From contig NZ_JAPDOD010000040.1 of NCBI RefSeq assembly GCF_027587205.1, forward strand, positions 16,988 to 80,987: a stretch of 64,000 nucleotides of DNA, in the 5' to 3' direction. Positions 29,516 through 38,172 of this stretch are shown here, piece by piece. Source of the DNA: Solirubrobacter ginsenosidimutans (GTDB taxonomy: Bacteria; Actinomycetota; Thermoleophilia; Solirubrobacterales; Solirubrobacteraceae). Every line of letters begins with the position of its first letter. Within the stretch, counting starts at the first letter, position 1. Below the pieces are notes generated by a model that searched no databases, had not been told where the DNA came from, and saw only the letters and a program-made list of their open reading frames with translations. The translations under genes were made by a program, and so were the position numbers.

Positions 29516-31447
29516 ATGCCTGCTGACGCTGGCTACAAGGAAGCTCGAGCGATCTCAGAGGCAGCTCGGGAGAAGGACTGGAAGCTGCCCAGCTTCGGCA
29601 AGGGCCTGTATTTGGGGAACTTCCAGCCAGAGCTGATCTCCCCGCAACCAGAGATGCCGGCCGACGCGATCGACAAGGGCGAGCTGTTCCTTGCGACGCT
29701 CGGCACGTACCTGCAGGATCACGTCGATCCGCAGGCGATCGAACGCGACAACAAGATCTCCGACGAGGTGGTCGACGGGTTGAAGCGGATCGGCGCCCTC
29801 GGCATGAAGGTGCCCGTGGACTACGGCGGCCTCGGGCTGTCGCAGGTCTACTACAACCGCGCGATGATGCTCGCCGGAACCTGGCACTCCAGCCTCTCGA
29901 CGCTGCTGTCGGCGCACCAGTCGATCGGACTGGCGCAGCCGCTGCTGCTGTTCGGCTCCGAGGAGCAGAAGCGCGAGTGGCTCCCGAAGGTCTCTACCAC
30001 GCACCTGTCCGCGTTCGCGCTGACCGAGCCGGGCGTGGGCTCTGACCCCGCCAGGGTGTCGACCACCGCGACCCCGACGGAGGACGGTTCGGGATATCTG
30101 CTCAACGGCCGCAAGCTGTGGACCACCAACGGCACCGTGGCCGATGTGCTCGTCGTGCTGGCGAAGGTGCCGCGCAGTGAAGGCCGCAAGGGCGGCATCA
30201 CCGCCTTCATCGTTCCGAGCGTGACCGAGGGCGTGGTCGTCGAGGCGCGCTGCGAGTTCATGGGGCTGCGGGGCATCGAGAATTCCCAGACGCGCTACAC
30301 CGACGCTTACGTTCCGGCCGAGAACGTGATCGGCCGTGAGGGCCTCGGGCTCAAGATCGCCCTGGCCACGCTCAACACCGGCCGTCTCGCGTTGCCGGCG
30401 ATCTGCGCCGGCGTCTGCAAGTGGGCTACGAAGATCGCCCGCGAGTTCGCCAGCCAGCGCGTCCAGTGGGGCAAGCCGATCGGTGAGCACGACGAGGTCG
30501 CGCAGCGCATCGCGTTCATCGCCGGGACCGCCTACGGCCTCGAAGCCATGCTCGACGTCGCCAGCCGACTGGCGGACGAGAAGCGCAACGACGTCCGCAT
30601 CGAGGCCGCGATCGCAAAGCTGTACGGGTCCGAGATGGGCTGGCGCGTCGTCGACGAACTGATGCAGGTGTGCGGCGGTCGCGGCTACGAGACCGCCGCG
30701 TCCCTGCAGGCCCGCGGCCTGCGCGGTGTCCCGGTCGAGCAGGTTCTGCGCGACATGCGCGTCAACCGCATCTTCGAGGGATCGACGGAGATCATGCACC
30801 TGATCATCGCCCGCGAGGCGATGGACCAGCACCTGCACGTCGCCGGGGAACTGATGGAACCTGACGTCCCGCTCGATCGCAAGGCGAAGGCATTCGCCAA
30901 GGCCGGCGCCTTCTACGCCGGCTGGTACCCCAAGCTGGCCGTCGGCCGCGGCCAGGCCCCCAAGGCCTACTCCGACTACGGCGAACTAGCGGGGCAGATG
31001 CGGTTCGTCGAGCGCTCGAGCCGCAAGCTCGCCCGCTCGACCTTCTACGGCATGGCACGCTGGCAGGCCGGCACCGAGAACCATGGCGCCTTCCTGGGCC
31101 GGATCGTCGACATCGGTGCCGAGCTGTTCGCGATGTCCGCAACCGTGGTCTACACCCAGACCCAGATCCGGGAGCACCCCGAGCGGGCCGCCGAAACCCA
31201 GGATCTGGCCGTCGCGTTCTGCACCCAGGCCCAGTTGCGCGCGGAACGGCTGTTCAACGACCTCTGGACCAACGCCGACGAATCCAACCATCGCCTGGCG
31301 CTGGATGTCCTCAAAGGCCGCCACACCTGGCTGGAGGCGGGCATCGTCGACCCCTCCGCGGGCGACGGCCCGATGGTCCCGTCGGCCGAGATCGACCTGG
31401 GGATCCCGGTCGCGGTCGCGGCGATGACCGAAGGGTCACGCTCATGA
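29516..31447 (+). CDS. Acyl-CoA dehydrogenase with C-terminal extension
   Basis: 643 aa, longer than the 380-aa short forms and matching FadE5-type enzymes. ALTEPGVGSDPARVSTTA and LWTTNGTVADVLVV form the flavin site. Catalytic Glu about 421 in RIFEGSTEIMH. A helical C-terminal domain of about 180 residues follows. It introduces the 2,3 double bond in acyl-CoA. First gene of an overlapping operon (ATGA with the next). Its last 25 codons have a degraded homologue inside the relic at 45118-45196. Confidence 0.94.
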   Translation: MPADAGYKEARAISEAAREKDWKLPSFGKGLYLGNFQPELISPQPEMPADAIDKGELFLATLGTYLQDHVDPQAIERDNKISDEVVDGLKRIGALGMKVPVDYGGLGLSQVYYNRAMMLAGTWHSSLSTLLSAHQSIGLAQPLLLFGSEEQKREWLPKVSTTHLSAFALTEPGVGSDPARVSTTATPTEDGSGYLLNGRKLWTTNGTVADVLVVLAKVPRSEGRKGGITAFIVPSVTEGVVVEARCEFMGLRGIENSQTRYTDAYVPAENVIGREGLGLKIALATLNTGRLALPAICAGVCKWATKIAREFASQRVQWGKPIGEHDEVAQRIAFIAGTAYGLEAMLDVASRLADEKRNDVRIEAAIAKLYGSEMGWRVVDELMQVCGGRGYETAASLQARGLRGVPVEQVLRDMRVNRIFEGSTEIMHLIIAREAMDQHLHVAGELMEPDVPLDRKAKAFAKAGAFYAGWYPKLAVGRGQAPKAYSDYGELAGQMRFVERSSRKLARSTFYGMARWQAGTENHGAFLGRIVDIGAELFAMSATVVYTQTQIREHPERAAETQDLAVAFCTQAQLRAERLFNDLWTNADESNHRLALDVLKGRHTWLEAGIVDPSAGDGPMVPSAEIDLGIPVAVAAMTEGSRS

Positions 31448-32340
31448 GCTCGACCGTACTCGAGCCCGCCTCAGCCGAAGCGCCAGCCAGCTCCAAGCCG
31501 ATCACGACGGTGGGCATCGTCGGTGGCGGGTTCATGGGCGCAGGCATCGCCGAATCCGCGGCACTCGCCGGGATCGATGTCGTGCTGCGCGAACTTCCGG
31601 AGTTTCTCGACGGCACCCGCCGGCGGTTCGAGAGCTCATTGGAGCGCGCCGTCAAGCGCGGCAAGCGCGACGGGGCGGACCGCGACGCGGCGGTGGCGCG
31701 AACGACGCTGACGAGCGACCTGCAGGACCTGGCCGGCGCCGAACTCGTGATCGAGGCGGTCCCCGAGAACGCCGAGCTCAAGACGACGATCATGAAGGCG
31801 CTCGGCGGCATCGTCGCTGACGATGCCGTCATCGCGTCGAACACCTCGTCGATCCCGATCGCGCAACTGGCCGGTGCGGTGCACAACTCCGACCGCGTGG
31901 TGGGATTGCATTTCTTCTCCCCCGTGCCCGTGATGAATCTGGTGGAGATCGTGCGCGCCCTCGACACCAGCGACGTGACCATCGAAACGGCGCACACCTT
32001 TGTCACACAACTCGGCAAGCAGGCTATCGAGACCAAGGACCGATCCGGGTTCGTCGTCAACTTCCTGCTCATCCCGTATTTGATGGCAGCGGTACGGATG
32101 TATGAGGAGGATTTCGCCAGCCGCGAAGACATCGACGAGGGGATGAAACTCGGGGCCGGTCACCCCATGGGTCCGCTCGCATTGTGCGACTTCATCGGCC
32201 TCGACGTGCTGCATGCGGTGTGCAACTCCCTGTATGAGGAGTTCAAGCGCGACGAGTACGCACCCCCGCCCCTTATGAAGCGCATGATCGCCGCCGGGCG
32301 GCTCGGCAGAAAGTCGGGACGGGGTTTCTATGAGTACTAA
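31444..32340 (+). CDS. 3-hydroxyacyl-CoA (3-hydroxybutyryl-CoA) dehydrogenase
   Basis: 298 aa. NAD motif VGIVGGGFMGAGIAESA, catalytic His in VVGLHFFSPVPVMNLVEI, and C-terminal helical domain GAGHPMGPLALCDFIGLD. Single-function size as in PaaH/Hbd. Start overlaps the dehydrogenase stop by 4 bp and its 3' end overlaps the KAS III gene by 11 bp. Confidence 0.94.
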   Translation: MSSTVLEPASAEAPASSKPITTVGIVGGGFMGAGIAESAALAGIDVVLRELPEFLDGTRRRFESSLERAVKRGKRDGADRDAAVARTTLTSDLQDLAGAELVIEAVPENAELKTTIMKALGGIVADDAVIASNTSSIPIAQLAGAVHNSDRVVGLHFFSPVPVMNLVEIVRALDTSDVTIETAHTFVTQLGKQAIETKDRSGFVVNFLLIPYLMAAVRMYEEDFASREDIDEGMKLGAGHPMGPLALCDFIGLDVLHAVCNSLYEEFKRDEYAPPPLMKRMIAAGRLGRKSGRGFYEY

Positions 32341-33445
32341 TGGCGGACCGCACTGGATGGCCCTCGAGGGCGGCGTCGACGGCTCCCCCCGAGCTGGGTC
32401 CTACACGAGCCGGTTCGCCGGCATCGGCGCATCGCTTCCGCAGCGACGCCAACGCAGTGACGAGCTGATGGCGACGACCGCGCACCCGACTGACATCGAT
32501 CTCGAGCGGCTGACCGGCGTCCGCGAGCGCCACATCGCCGGCGAGGGCGAGGACTCCTACACGCTTGCGCTGGGCGCGGCGCGCGACGCCCTCAGCTACG
32601 CGGACTGTGCCGCGGAGGACCTCGACGTCATCATCGTGGCGAGCATCACCCACTTCGTCGGCGGTCTGCGGGTGCAGCTCGAGCCGCCGCTGAGCGTGTC
32701 GATCAAAGAGGCGCTCGGCGCCCGGCAGGCGTTGAGCTTTGACATCTCCAACGCCTGCGCGGGGATGATGACCGGCGTCTTCATTCTCAACGACATGATC
32801 CGATCGGGCCGGGTCCGGCGCGGGATGGTCGTCAGCGGCGAGTACATCTCGCAGCTCGGGGTCAACGCCGCGCGCGAGGTGCGCACGGTGATGGACGACC
32901 AGCTCGCCTCGCTCACGCTCGGTGACGCCGGCGCCGCGGCGATCCTCGAGCGGGCCCCCGAGGGCGCTCCCGGGATCGAGGTGGCCGGCTTCACGACGCT
33001 GGCCGAGCACAGCCGTCTCTGTCTGGCGTTCCCGGCCAAGATCGGTCGCGGAGTGTCCATGTACAGCGACGCCAGGACGCTTCAAGAGGTCGGGATCGAG
33101 GACACGGTGCCGATGCTGCGCGAGGCGCTCGACGAGGCCGGCCTCGAGTTCGACGCGATCGACTATTTCATTCCCCATCAGACGTCCGCGCGAGCGATCA
33201 AGAAGGGCGTGAAGGAGTTCTCCGAGCGCCTGGGCGCCGCGCCGAAGCATGTCGTCGTGACCGTCGACGAGTTCGGGAACACGTCGTCGACGACCCATTT
33301 CCTCGCTCTCTGGAAGTACCTGCGTGAGGGCCGCTTCCAGAAGGAAGATCGAGTTCTGCTCCTCTCCATCGCCTCGGGCCTCGAAGTGGGCATCGTGATC
33401 TTCAAAGTCGACCAGCTGGTGGGACGCTATGGGCACGATTATTGA
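32330..33445 (+). CDS. 3-oxoacyl-ACP synthase III-like (catalytic triad intact)
   Basis: 371 aa thiolase-fold condensing enzyme. Triad: Cys143 in DISNACAGMMTG, His283 in IPHQTSARAI, Asn317 in DEFGNTSSTTHF. It could condense acyl-CoA with malonyl or acyl partners (FabH, OleA or HMG-CoA synthase-like). Starts inside the preceding gene and overlaps the next by 17 bp, so it is translationally coupled. The N-terminal 25 residues are unlike the family; a later start (near residue 47, MATTAHP) would lose the first strand, so the long form is kept. Confidence 0.88.
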   Translation: MSTNGGPHWMALEGGVDGSPRAGSYTSRFAGIGASLPQRRQRSDELMATTAHPTDIDLERLTGVRERHIAGEGEDSYTLALGAARDALSYADCAAEDLDVIIVASITHFVGGLRVQLEPPLSVSIKEALGARQALSFDISNACAGMMTGVFILNDMIRSGRVRRGMVVSGEYISQLGVNAAREVRTVMDDQLASLTLGDAGAAAILERAPEGAPGIEVAGFTTLAEHSRLCLAFPAKIGRGVSMYSDARTLQEVGIEDTVPMLREALDEAGLEFDAIDYFIPHQTSARAIKKGVKEFSERLGAAPKHVVVTVDEFGNTSSTTHFLALWKYLREGRFQKEDRVLLLSIASGLEVGIVIFKVDQLVGRYGHDY

Positions 33446-34334
33446 GGCGAGCGCGACCGCGACCGCGGCCGCGCACCGGCGGACGCTGCACCCCGGGGCG
33501 CTGGAGCTTGCCGACGTCGCCGCCCAGTCGTGCCTGGAGCGAGCGGGCCGGAGTGCCGATGACCTCGACCTGTTGATCAACGCGGGCCTGTTCCACGACA
33601 AGATCATCAGCGAGCCGGCGTTCGCATCGCTGATCCAGGAGGACATCGGCGCCAACCGCAGCCGCCCCGCCGGGGCGGGGCATGGGACATTCTCCTTCGA
33701 CGTCTACAACGGGGGCTGTGGCCTTCTGACCGGCATCAGCCTGGTCGACGGCATGCTGGCGTCTGGAACCGCCGAGGTCGGCATGGTGGTCGCGAGCGAC
33801 ATGGATCCGGAACCCGGCGTCTCGGACGGATTTACGTTCCCCGGTGTCGGCGGCGCCATCTTGCTGAGCGCGGACGACTCCCGCCCGGGGTTCACGGCCT
33901 TTCGCTTCGCCACCTTCCCCGAGTACGCGGAGCTATTCCATAGCAACGTGGATTGGCAGGATGACCCGCGCGGCGGGACAGCCGGTCACGGTCGCAACGT
34001 CCTGACGGTCGAGATGGCTGAGACCTACACCGCCCAGGCGCTCGAGTGCGCCGAGGCGACGGTCCGGGAACTGGCGGACGAGCAGACGCTCGACTTCGGC
34101 GAGATCGACCTCCTCGTTGCCACGGCGTCGGTCCCCGGTTTCGCCGAGGCGTTGGCGGCGCGACTCGGCGTGCCGGCCGACCGGGTCCCAGCCACCGTGG
34201 ACGGGCTCGGTGGCGCGCACACTGCCGCGCCCGCGCTGGCACTCGAATCCGGACGCCTCGCAGCGTCGGGCACGACCCTGTTCGTCTCCGCCGGGGCGGG
34301 GATCACGGTGGCCGTCGCGCTCTATCGGACGTGA
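33429..34334 (+). CDS. KAS III-like protein lacking His and Asn catalytic residues
   Basis: 301 aa thiolase-fold protein. The Cys is kept (Cys97 in DVYNGGCGLLTGI), but where KAS III has His-Gln and Gly-Asn the sequence reads VATASVPGFAEAL and GLGGAHTAAPALAL. A full condensing triad is therefore absent. It overlaps the intact KAS III gene by 17 bp. By analogy with paired KAS III-like proteins such as PqsB/PqsC, a heterodimer with that neighbour is plausible (inference). Confidence 0.82.
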   Translation: MGTIIEASATATAAAHRRTLHPGALELADVAAQSCLERAGRSADDLDLLINAGLFHDKIISEPAFASLIQEDIGANRSRPAGAGHGTFSFDVYNGGCGLLTGISLVDGMLASGTAEVGMVVASDMDPEPGVSDGFTFPGVGGAILLSADDSRPGFTAFRFATFPEYAELFHSNVDWQDDPRGGTAGHGRNVLTVEMAETYTAQALECAEATVRELADEQTLDFGEIDLLVATASVPGFAEALAARLGVPADRVPATVDGLGGAHTAAPALALESGRLAASGTTLFVSAGAGITVAVALYRT

Positions 34335-34341
34335 CCGGGAC

Positions 34342-34965
34342 ATGAGCCGCCAGCGCGCTAACGTCGCAACGGTGGCGAGGCTTCAGGCGCTGCTTCCGGC
34401 CCCGGAGAACGGCACGCCCCGAATCCCCGCCGCCCGCCCCGGCGAGCTCCGCCCGCTGGCGCGAATCCTGTCCAAGGTGGCGGGCCGCGTAACCGGCACG
34501 GGGCCGCCGAACATCTTCACGACGCTCGGTCAATACCCGCGCCTGTTCCGCGCCTGGCTCTGGTACTCGGCACAGCTGATGCCGTTCGGGCAGCTGCCGC
34601 GATCCGACACCGAGCTGGTGATCCTGCGCGTCGCGTGGCACTGTCGCTCCGCGTACGAGTGGCACCAGCACGTGCCACTCGGGCTGCGCATGGGATTGAC
34701 GCCCGACCAGATCGCGGGCGTCGCCGAGGCGACGTCGGCCGACCGCTTCACGGTCCGTCAGCAGACACTGCTGGCCGCCAGCGACGAGTTGCTCGACCAA
34801 CGTCGTCTCTCGGACGCGACGTGGAGCGCCGTTCAGTCCGCTCTGGGTCACCGCGAGACGCTCGAGTTGTGCCTGCTCATCGGCAACTACCAAGGCTTGG
34901 CTTCAACGATCGGCGGACTGGGAATCCAAGTCGAACCCGGCGCGGCCGCGTTGAAAGCGAGCTGA
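34342..34965 (+). CDS. Carboxymuconolactone decarboxylase (CMD/AhpD-like) family protein
   Basis: 207 aa helical protein. LPRSDTELVILRVAWHCRSAYEWHQH with GLTPDQIAGVAE is the CMD core; a single Cys replaces the AhpD Cys-x2-Cys, so peroxidase activity of the AhpD kind is unlikely. The ATG is 7 bp after the KAS III-like gene and the stop 8 bp before the WS/DGAT gene. Role in the lipid operon unknown. Confidence 0.83.
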   Translation: MSRQRANVATVARLQALLPAPENGTPRIPAARPGELRPLARILSKVAGRVTGTGPPNIFTTLGQYPRLFRAWLWYSAQLMPFGQLPRSDTELVILRVAWHCRSAYEWHQHVPLGLRMGLTPDQIAGVAEATSADRFTVRQQTLLAASDELLDQRRLSDATWSAVQSALGHRETLELCLLIGNYQGLASTIGGLGIQVEPGAAALKAS

Positions 34966-34973
34966 GGATCACG

Positions 34974-36374
34974 ATGTCCGCAGACGACCAGCTCACCGCA
35001 CTCGACGCCACATTCTTGGAACTCGAGGAGGCCGATGACGGCGTGCTGATGCACATCGGCGGAGCGCTGGTGTTCGCGTCTCGTCCCGGCGGGGGGACGC
35101 CGACGATCGACGAGATCCGCGAGCACGTCGAGCAGTGCCTGGACCGGTTGCCGCGCTACCGGCAGAAGCTCGACCTGCCTCGCACCGGGGGCCTTTCCTG
35201 GCCGTCGTGGAAGCGCGACGAGCGCTTCGAGATCGCAGCGCACGTGCGTCACGCGACCCTGCCGGCGCCGGGTGACGAGCGCGACTTCCTGGACTGGGTC
35301 TCTGATTTCTACTCGCACCGTCTGGACCGCAGCCGCCCACTGTGGGAGATGGTCCTACTCGACGGTCTGGCGGACGGCTGGGCGCTGCTGTGCAAGACCC
35401 ATCACTGCCTGGTCGACGGCGTCGGCTCGCTCGATTTCCTCGGATTACTGCTCGGCGCGGCGCCTGCACCGCCCCAGTCGTCGACGTCTCCCCCCGCGGA
35501 CGGGTCGCACGGATGGCTCCCGAATCCCTTCGGCGCGGTCACGCTGTTGGCCGGGGCCGGCGTTGCCGCCGCCCACCTGGGGAGCCACGCGGTGCTGCAT
35601 CCCCGCGACGCGTTCGAACGCTCGCGGGGCGTGGTCGAGCTGCTAATCCGTGCGGAGCTGTTCGCGGCGCCGGCGTCGAGCCTTAACGTACCGATTGGTT
35701 CCACGCGACTGTTCGCGACCGTCAACGTTGATTTCCACGAGTTGCAGGACATCCGTTCAGCACTCGGCGGCACCGTCAACGATGTAGTGCTGTGCGCCGC
35801 GACCGGTGCCCTGCGCGCGCTGCTGCTGGAGCGCGGCGAGGAGCCGCCGCGCGGGCTGCGCGCGATGGTCCCGGTCAGCGTCCGCCGTGAGGGAGACGGC
35901 GGCGAACTCGGCAATCAGGTCTCCTCGCTGTTCGTCGACCTGCCGGTGGCCGAGTCCGACCCTTTGCGCCGCTACGAGCTGGTGAGCGCCGCGACCAAGA
36001 GGCTCAAGGCAGGCGGGCAGGCGCACGCGGCCAGCGCGTTGACCGATCTGACGGAACTCGCCCCGCCGGTCCTCCACGCGGGGCTCGCCCGGTCGCTGTT
36101 CGCGAAACGCCTGTTCAACGTGACGATCACCAACGTCCCCGGCCCACCGTCCTCCCTGTCCGCCTTCGGGTCGGAGCTGCTCGAGATCCTGCCGATCGTG
36201 CCGCTGGCAGCCGATCATGCGTTGGGTATCGCCGTGGTCTCCTACGCCGGTGCGATGACGTTCGGAGTGTTCGCCGATCGCGCCAGCGTGCCTGATCTCG
36301 ACGTACTCCGAGACGGCATCGTCACCGCCCTGTCCGAGCTGGAGGCACTCGCCCGAGCGGCACCGGTGCACTAG
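34974..36374 (+). CDS. Wax ester synthase / diacylglycerol acyltransferase
   Basis: 466 aa WS/DGAT (mycobacterial Tgs family). Active-site HHCLVDG at residues 143-149 (HHxxxDG), PLWEMVLLDG at 122-131, and GGTVNDVVLCAATGALR in the second half. Makes triacylglycerol or wax esters from acyl-CoA. ATG 34974 follows a GAGGATC ribosome site. The last gene of the acyl-lipid operon: beta-oxidation-type enzymes and condensing enzymes upstream suggest a modified acyl chain is stored. Tgs1 is a DosR-regulated gene in Mycobacterium tuberculosis. Confidence 0.93.
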   Translation: MSADDQLTALDATFLELEEADDGVLMHIGGALVFASRPGGGTPTIDEIREHVEQCLDRLPRYRQKLDLPRTGGLSWPSWKRDERFEIAAHVRHATLPAPGDERDFLDWVSDFYSHRLDRSRPLWEMVLLDGLADGWALLCKTHHCLVDGVGSLDFLGLLLGAAPAPPQSSTSPPADGSHGWLPNPFGAVTLLAGAGVAAAHLGSHAVLHPRDAFERSRGVVELLIRAELFAAPASSLNVPIGSTRLFATVNVDFHELQDIRSALGGTVNDVVLCAATGALRALLLERGEEPPRGLRAMVPVSVRREGDGGELGNQVSSLFVDLPVAESDPLRRYELVSAATKRLKAGGQAHAASALTDLTELAPPVLHAGLARSLFAKRLFNVTITNVPGPPSSLSAFGSELLEILPIVPLAADHALGIAVVSYAGAMTFGVFADRASVPDLDVLRDGIVTALSELEALARAAPVH

Positions 36375-36711
36375 GTGGAGTTCCTGAGAACGTTGTTCGT
36401 CCGGGCCGGCTGGAGCTTGCTCGCGCGGGCACCCCCGGGGCGATCGCCGCCCAGAACCGCTGCAGATCCTCACGCCGCGCCACCGATGGGCGCTCCGGCG
36501 CCGAGCCCACCAGATCAGCGCGACGCCGCTTGACCTTGCCCATCGCAACCCCACCCTCGAGCGTTGCCAAGACCCCTTGAATCCGCCGATGTCATGCGCG
36601 CGGTTGTCGGTAACCCGGTACACCGGCACCAGAGCAGAGGCAGCGATCGCGCGGATGGTGGGCGCCAGAGACCGGCGCGTAGAGCCACTCCCCACCCTCG
36701 GCGATCTCCCC
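36375..36711 (-). other. 337-bp gap with possible transposase N-terminal remnant
   Basis: On the minus strand, 36410-36570 reads MATLEGGVAMGKVKRRRADL then VARREDLQRFWAAIA, which recalls the start of IS30-type transposases, and then loses similarity before the WS/DGAT stop. No inverted repeats or catalytic DDE part was found. The rest of the gap shows nothing recognisable. Confidence 0.3.
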
Positions 36712-37704
36712 CTAGCGACCGTTCAACGTATCCCGCAGCGCCTCGAGGCTGCTGTATCTCGGCCTCCAGCCGAGTTTGTCCTTGGCTTTGCTCGCGTCCA
36801 TGATCGATGGGTGTGACATCGCCTCCGCCCAGCCCGCGAAGGCGGGGGCGAAGGGCACGGCCGCAACGCCGCGCGCGGTCGCACGGAGAAGCGCACCCGG
36901 GGCGGGGATCGGCATGAACCCGAGCTCCCGCAGCAGTTGCGCACCGCTCAGTACCCCGTCGCCCGTGATGTTGTAGACGCCGGGGGCACCCGCGCCGACG
37001 ATGCACAGCAGGAACGCCTGTCCGACGTCCTCCTGATGGATGAACTGAACCGGCACGGGCGGCGTCAGGACCGGAAGCGGCACGCGTCCTCTCAAGCCGT
37101 CCAGTCGGCGGAGGATCGGCGCGAGCACTCCGGGGACGATTTCCTTGGCGCCCACCGCATCCGGTCCGAGCACGACCGGCGGCCGCAGGAGATAGAGGCC
37201 GGTCCCGGGATGGCGGGCGGCTTCCTTCCCGAGGAGCCGCTCGATCTCGGCTTTCTCCCGGGCGTAGAACAGGTGGGCGGCCGGCCGAGCGGGCCAGTCC
37301 TCGGTCATCCCGACGGGGTTGTCGCCGTGGAACCCGTACGCGGCAATCGACGAGGCGTACACGAATCGCCGGGCGCCCGCCGAGGCTGCCGCCCGGAACG
37401 CGTTCAGGGTGCCCTCGACATTGATCCGCCGGATCGTCGCTCGTGACGCCCCTCCGGTGATCATGAACGCGAGGTGCACGACGACGTCGGCGCCCTGGAA
37501 GGCCTCCTCCAGCGCGGCGCGATCGCGGACGTCGCCCCGCCGATAGGTCAGCTTCGTCCAACCATGCTCCTTCGCGTCGAACGGACGGCGCGCGATCCCG
37601 ACGACGCGGGCGATCCGCGCGTCATCCTGCAGCAGAGGCATGAGGCCGAAGCCGAACGTCCCAGTCGGACCGGTGACGGCAACGGTCAGATTGGAGTCGG
37701 GCAC
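36712..37704 (-). CDS. NAD-dependent epimerase/dehydratase (extended SDR)
   Basis: 330 aa from GTG 37704. Extended SDR: nucleotide motif VAVTGPTGTFGFGL, DVRDRAALEEAFQGADVVVH, catalytic Ser and Tyr in YASSIAAYG and HLFYAREKAEIE (Tyr-x3-Lys). Substrate unknown; sugar nucleotide or hydroxy-lipid are options. The GTG lies 1 bp after the CBS gene stop with GTGAGG upstream; an upstream TTG at 37725 in the same frame is possible. Last gene of the minus-strand acs operon. Confidence 0.88.
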   Translation of the reverse strand: MPDSNLTVAVTGPTGTFGFGLMPLLQDDARIARVVGIARRPFDAKEHGWTKLTYRRGDVRDRAALEEAFQGADVVVHLAFMITGGASRATIRRINVEGTLNAFRAAASAGARRFVYASSIAAYGFHGDNPVGMTEDWPARPAAHLFYAREKAEIERLLGKEAARHPGTGLYLLRPPVVLGPDAVGAKEIVPGVLAPILRRLDGLRGRVPLPVLTPPVPVQFIHQEDVGQAFLLCIVGAGAPGVYNITGDGVLSGAQLLRELGFMPIPAPGALLRATARGVAAVPFAPAFAGWAEAMSHPSIMDASKAKDKLGWRPRYSSLEALRDTLNGR

Positions 37705-37705
37705 A

Positions 37706-38122
37706 CTAACCCTCACCCCAGCCAACGATGCCGGCGATGTCGAGCGCCGAGACCATGCCCGTCGGCTGCCCGGTCTCCGTGTCGGTCACGATCAGGTGCG
37801 AGGTGCGCTGGTCACGCATGACTTCGAGTGCACGGATCAGCGTGGTCTCATCGGGAATGCCGGTCGCCCGCACGGCAAGGTCGGCTGCCGTGGCTTCGGG
37901 TCGTCCCAGCGCAGACTGCGCGACGTCGACGTCAGAGACGAGTGCCCACCGCGTCGGATCGCTGAGTGACGTCACGAGGCAGTGGATGTGATGGCTGGAC
38001 ATCAACCGGCCCATCTCTCTGAGTCCCGCGTCGCCTGGACACGCCACGATCCCAGTGTTCATCGCATCGCTGACACGAGCATGCTCGACGCCCGGGATGC
38101 GTTGGCTGCCGGCTGGTTCCAT
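37706..38122 (-). CDS. Two-CBS-domain protein
   Basis: 138 aa, a CBS pair: VSDAMNTGIVACPGDAGLRE begins the first, LAVRATGIPDETTLIRALEV and HLIVTDTETGQPTGMVSALD the second. CBS pairs bind adenosine nucleotides (AMP, ATP, SAM) and sense energy charge. A GGAGGG site 5 bp before ATG 38122 makes this start certain over the longer frame. It lies 50 bp after acs, suggesting nucleotide-responsive control. The size is like mycobacterial Hrp1 (Rv2626c), a DosR-regulated CBS protein. Confidence 0.88.
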   Translation of the reverse strand: MEPAGSQRIPGVEHARVSDAMNTGIVACPGDAGLREMGRLMSSHHIHCLVTSLSDPTRWALVSDVDVAQSALGRPEATAADLAVRATGIPDETTLIRALEVMRDQRTSHLIVTDTETGQPTGMVSALDIAGIVGWGEG

Positions 38123-38172
38123 GACACCCTCCTGTGGTTGCGTTCTCGGTTCGAAAGCCGTGGCGATCATTC

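Noticed and set aside
36410..36570. Complete IS30 element
   Set aside because: Only a short transposase-like start is seen, with no DDE domain and no terminal repeats; kept only as a low-confidence remnant.
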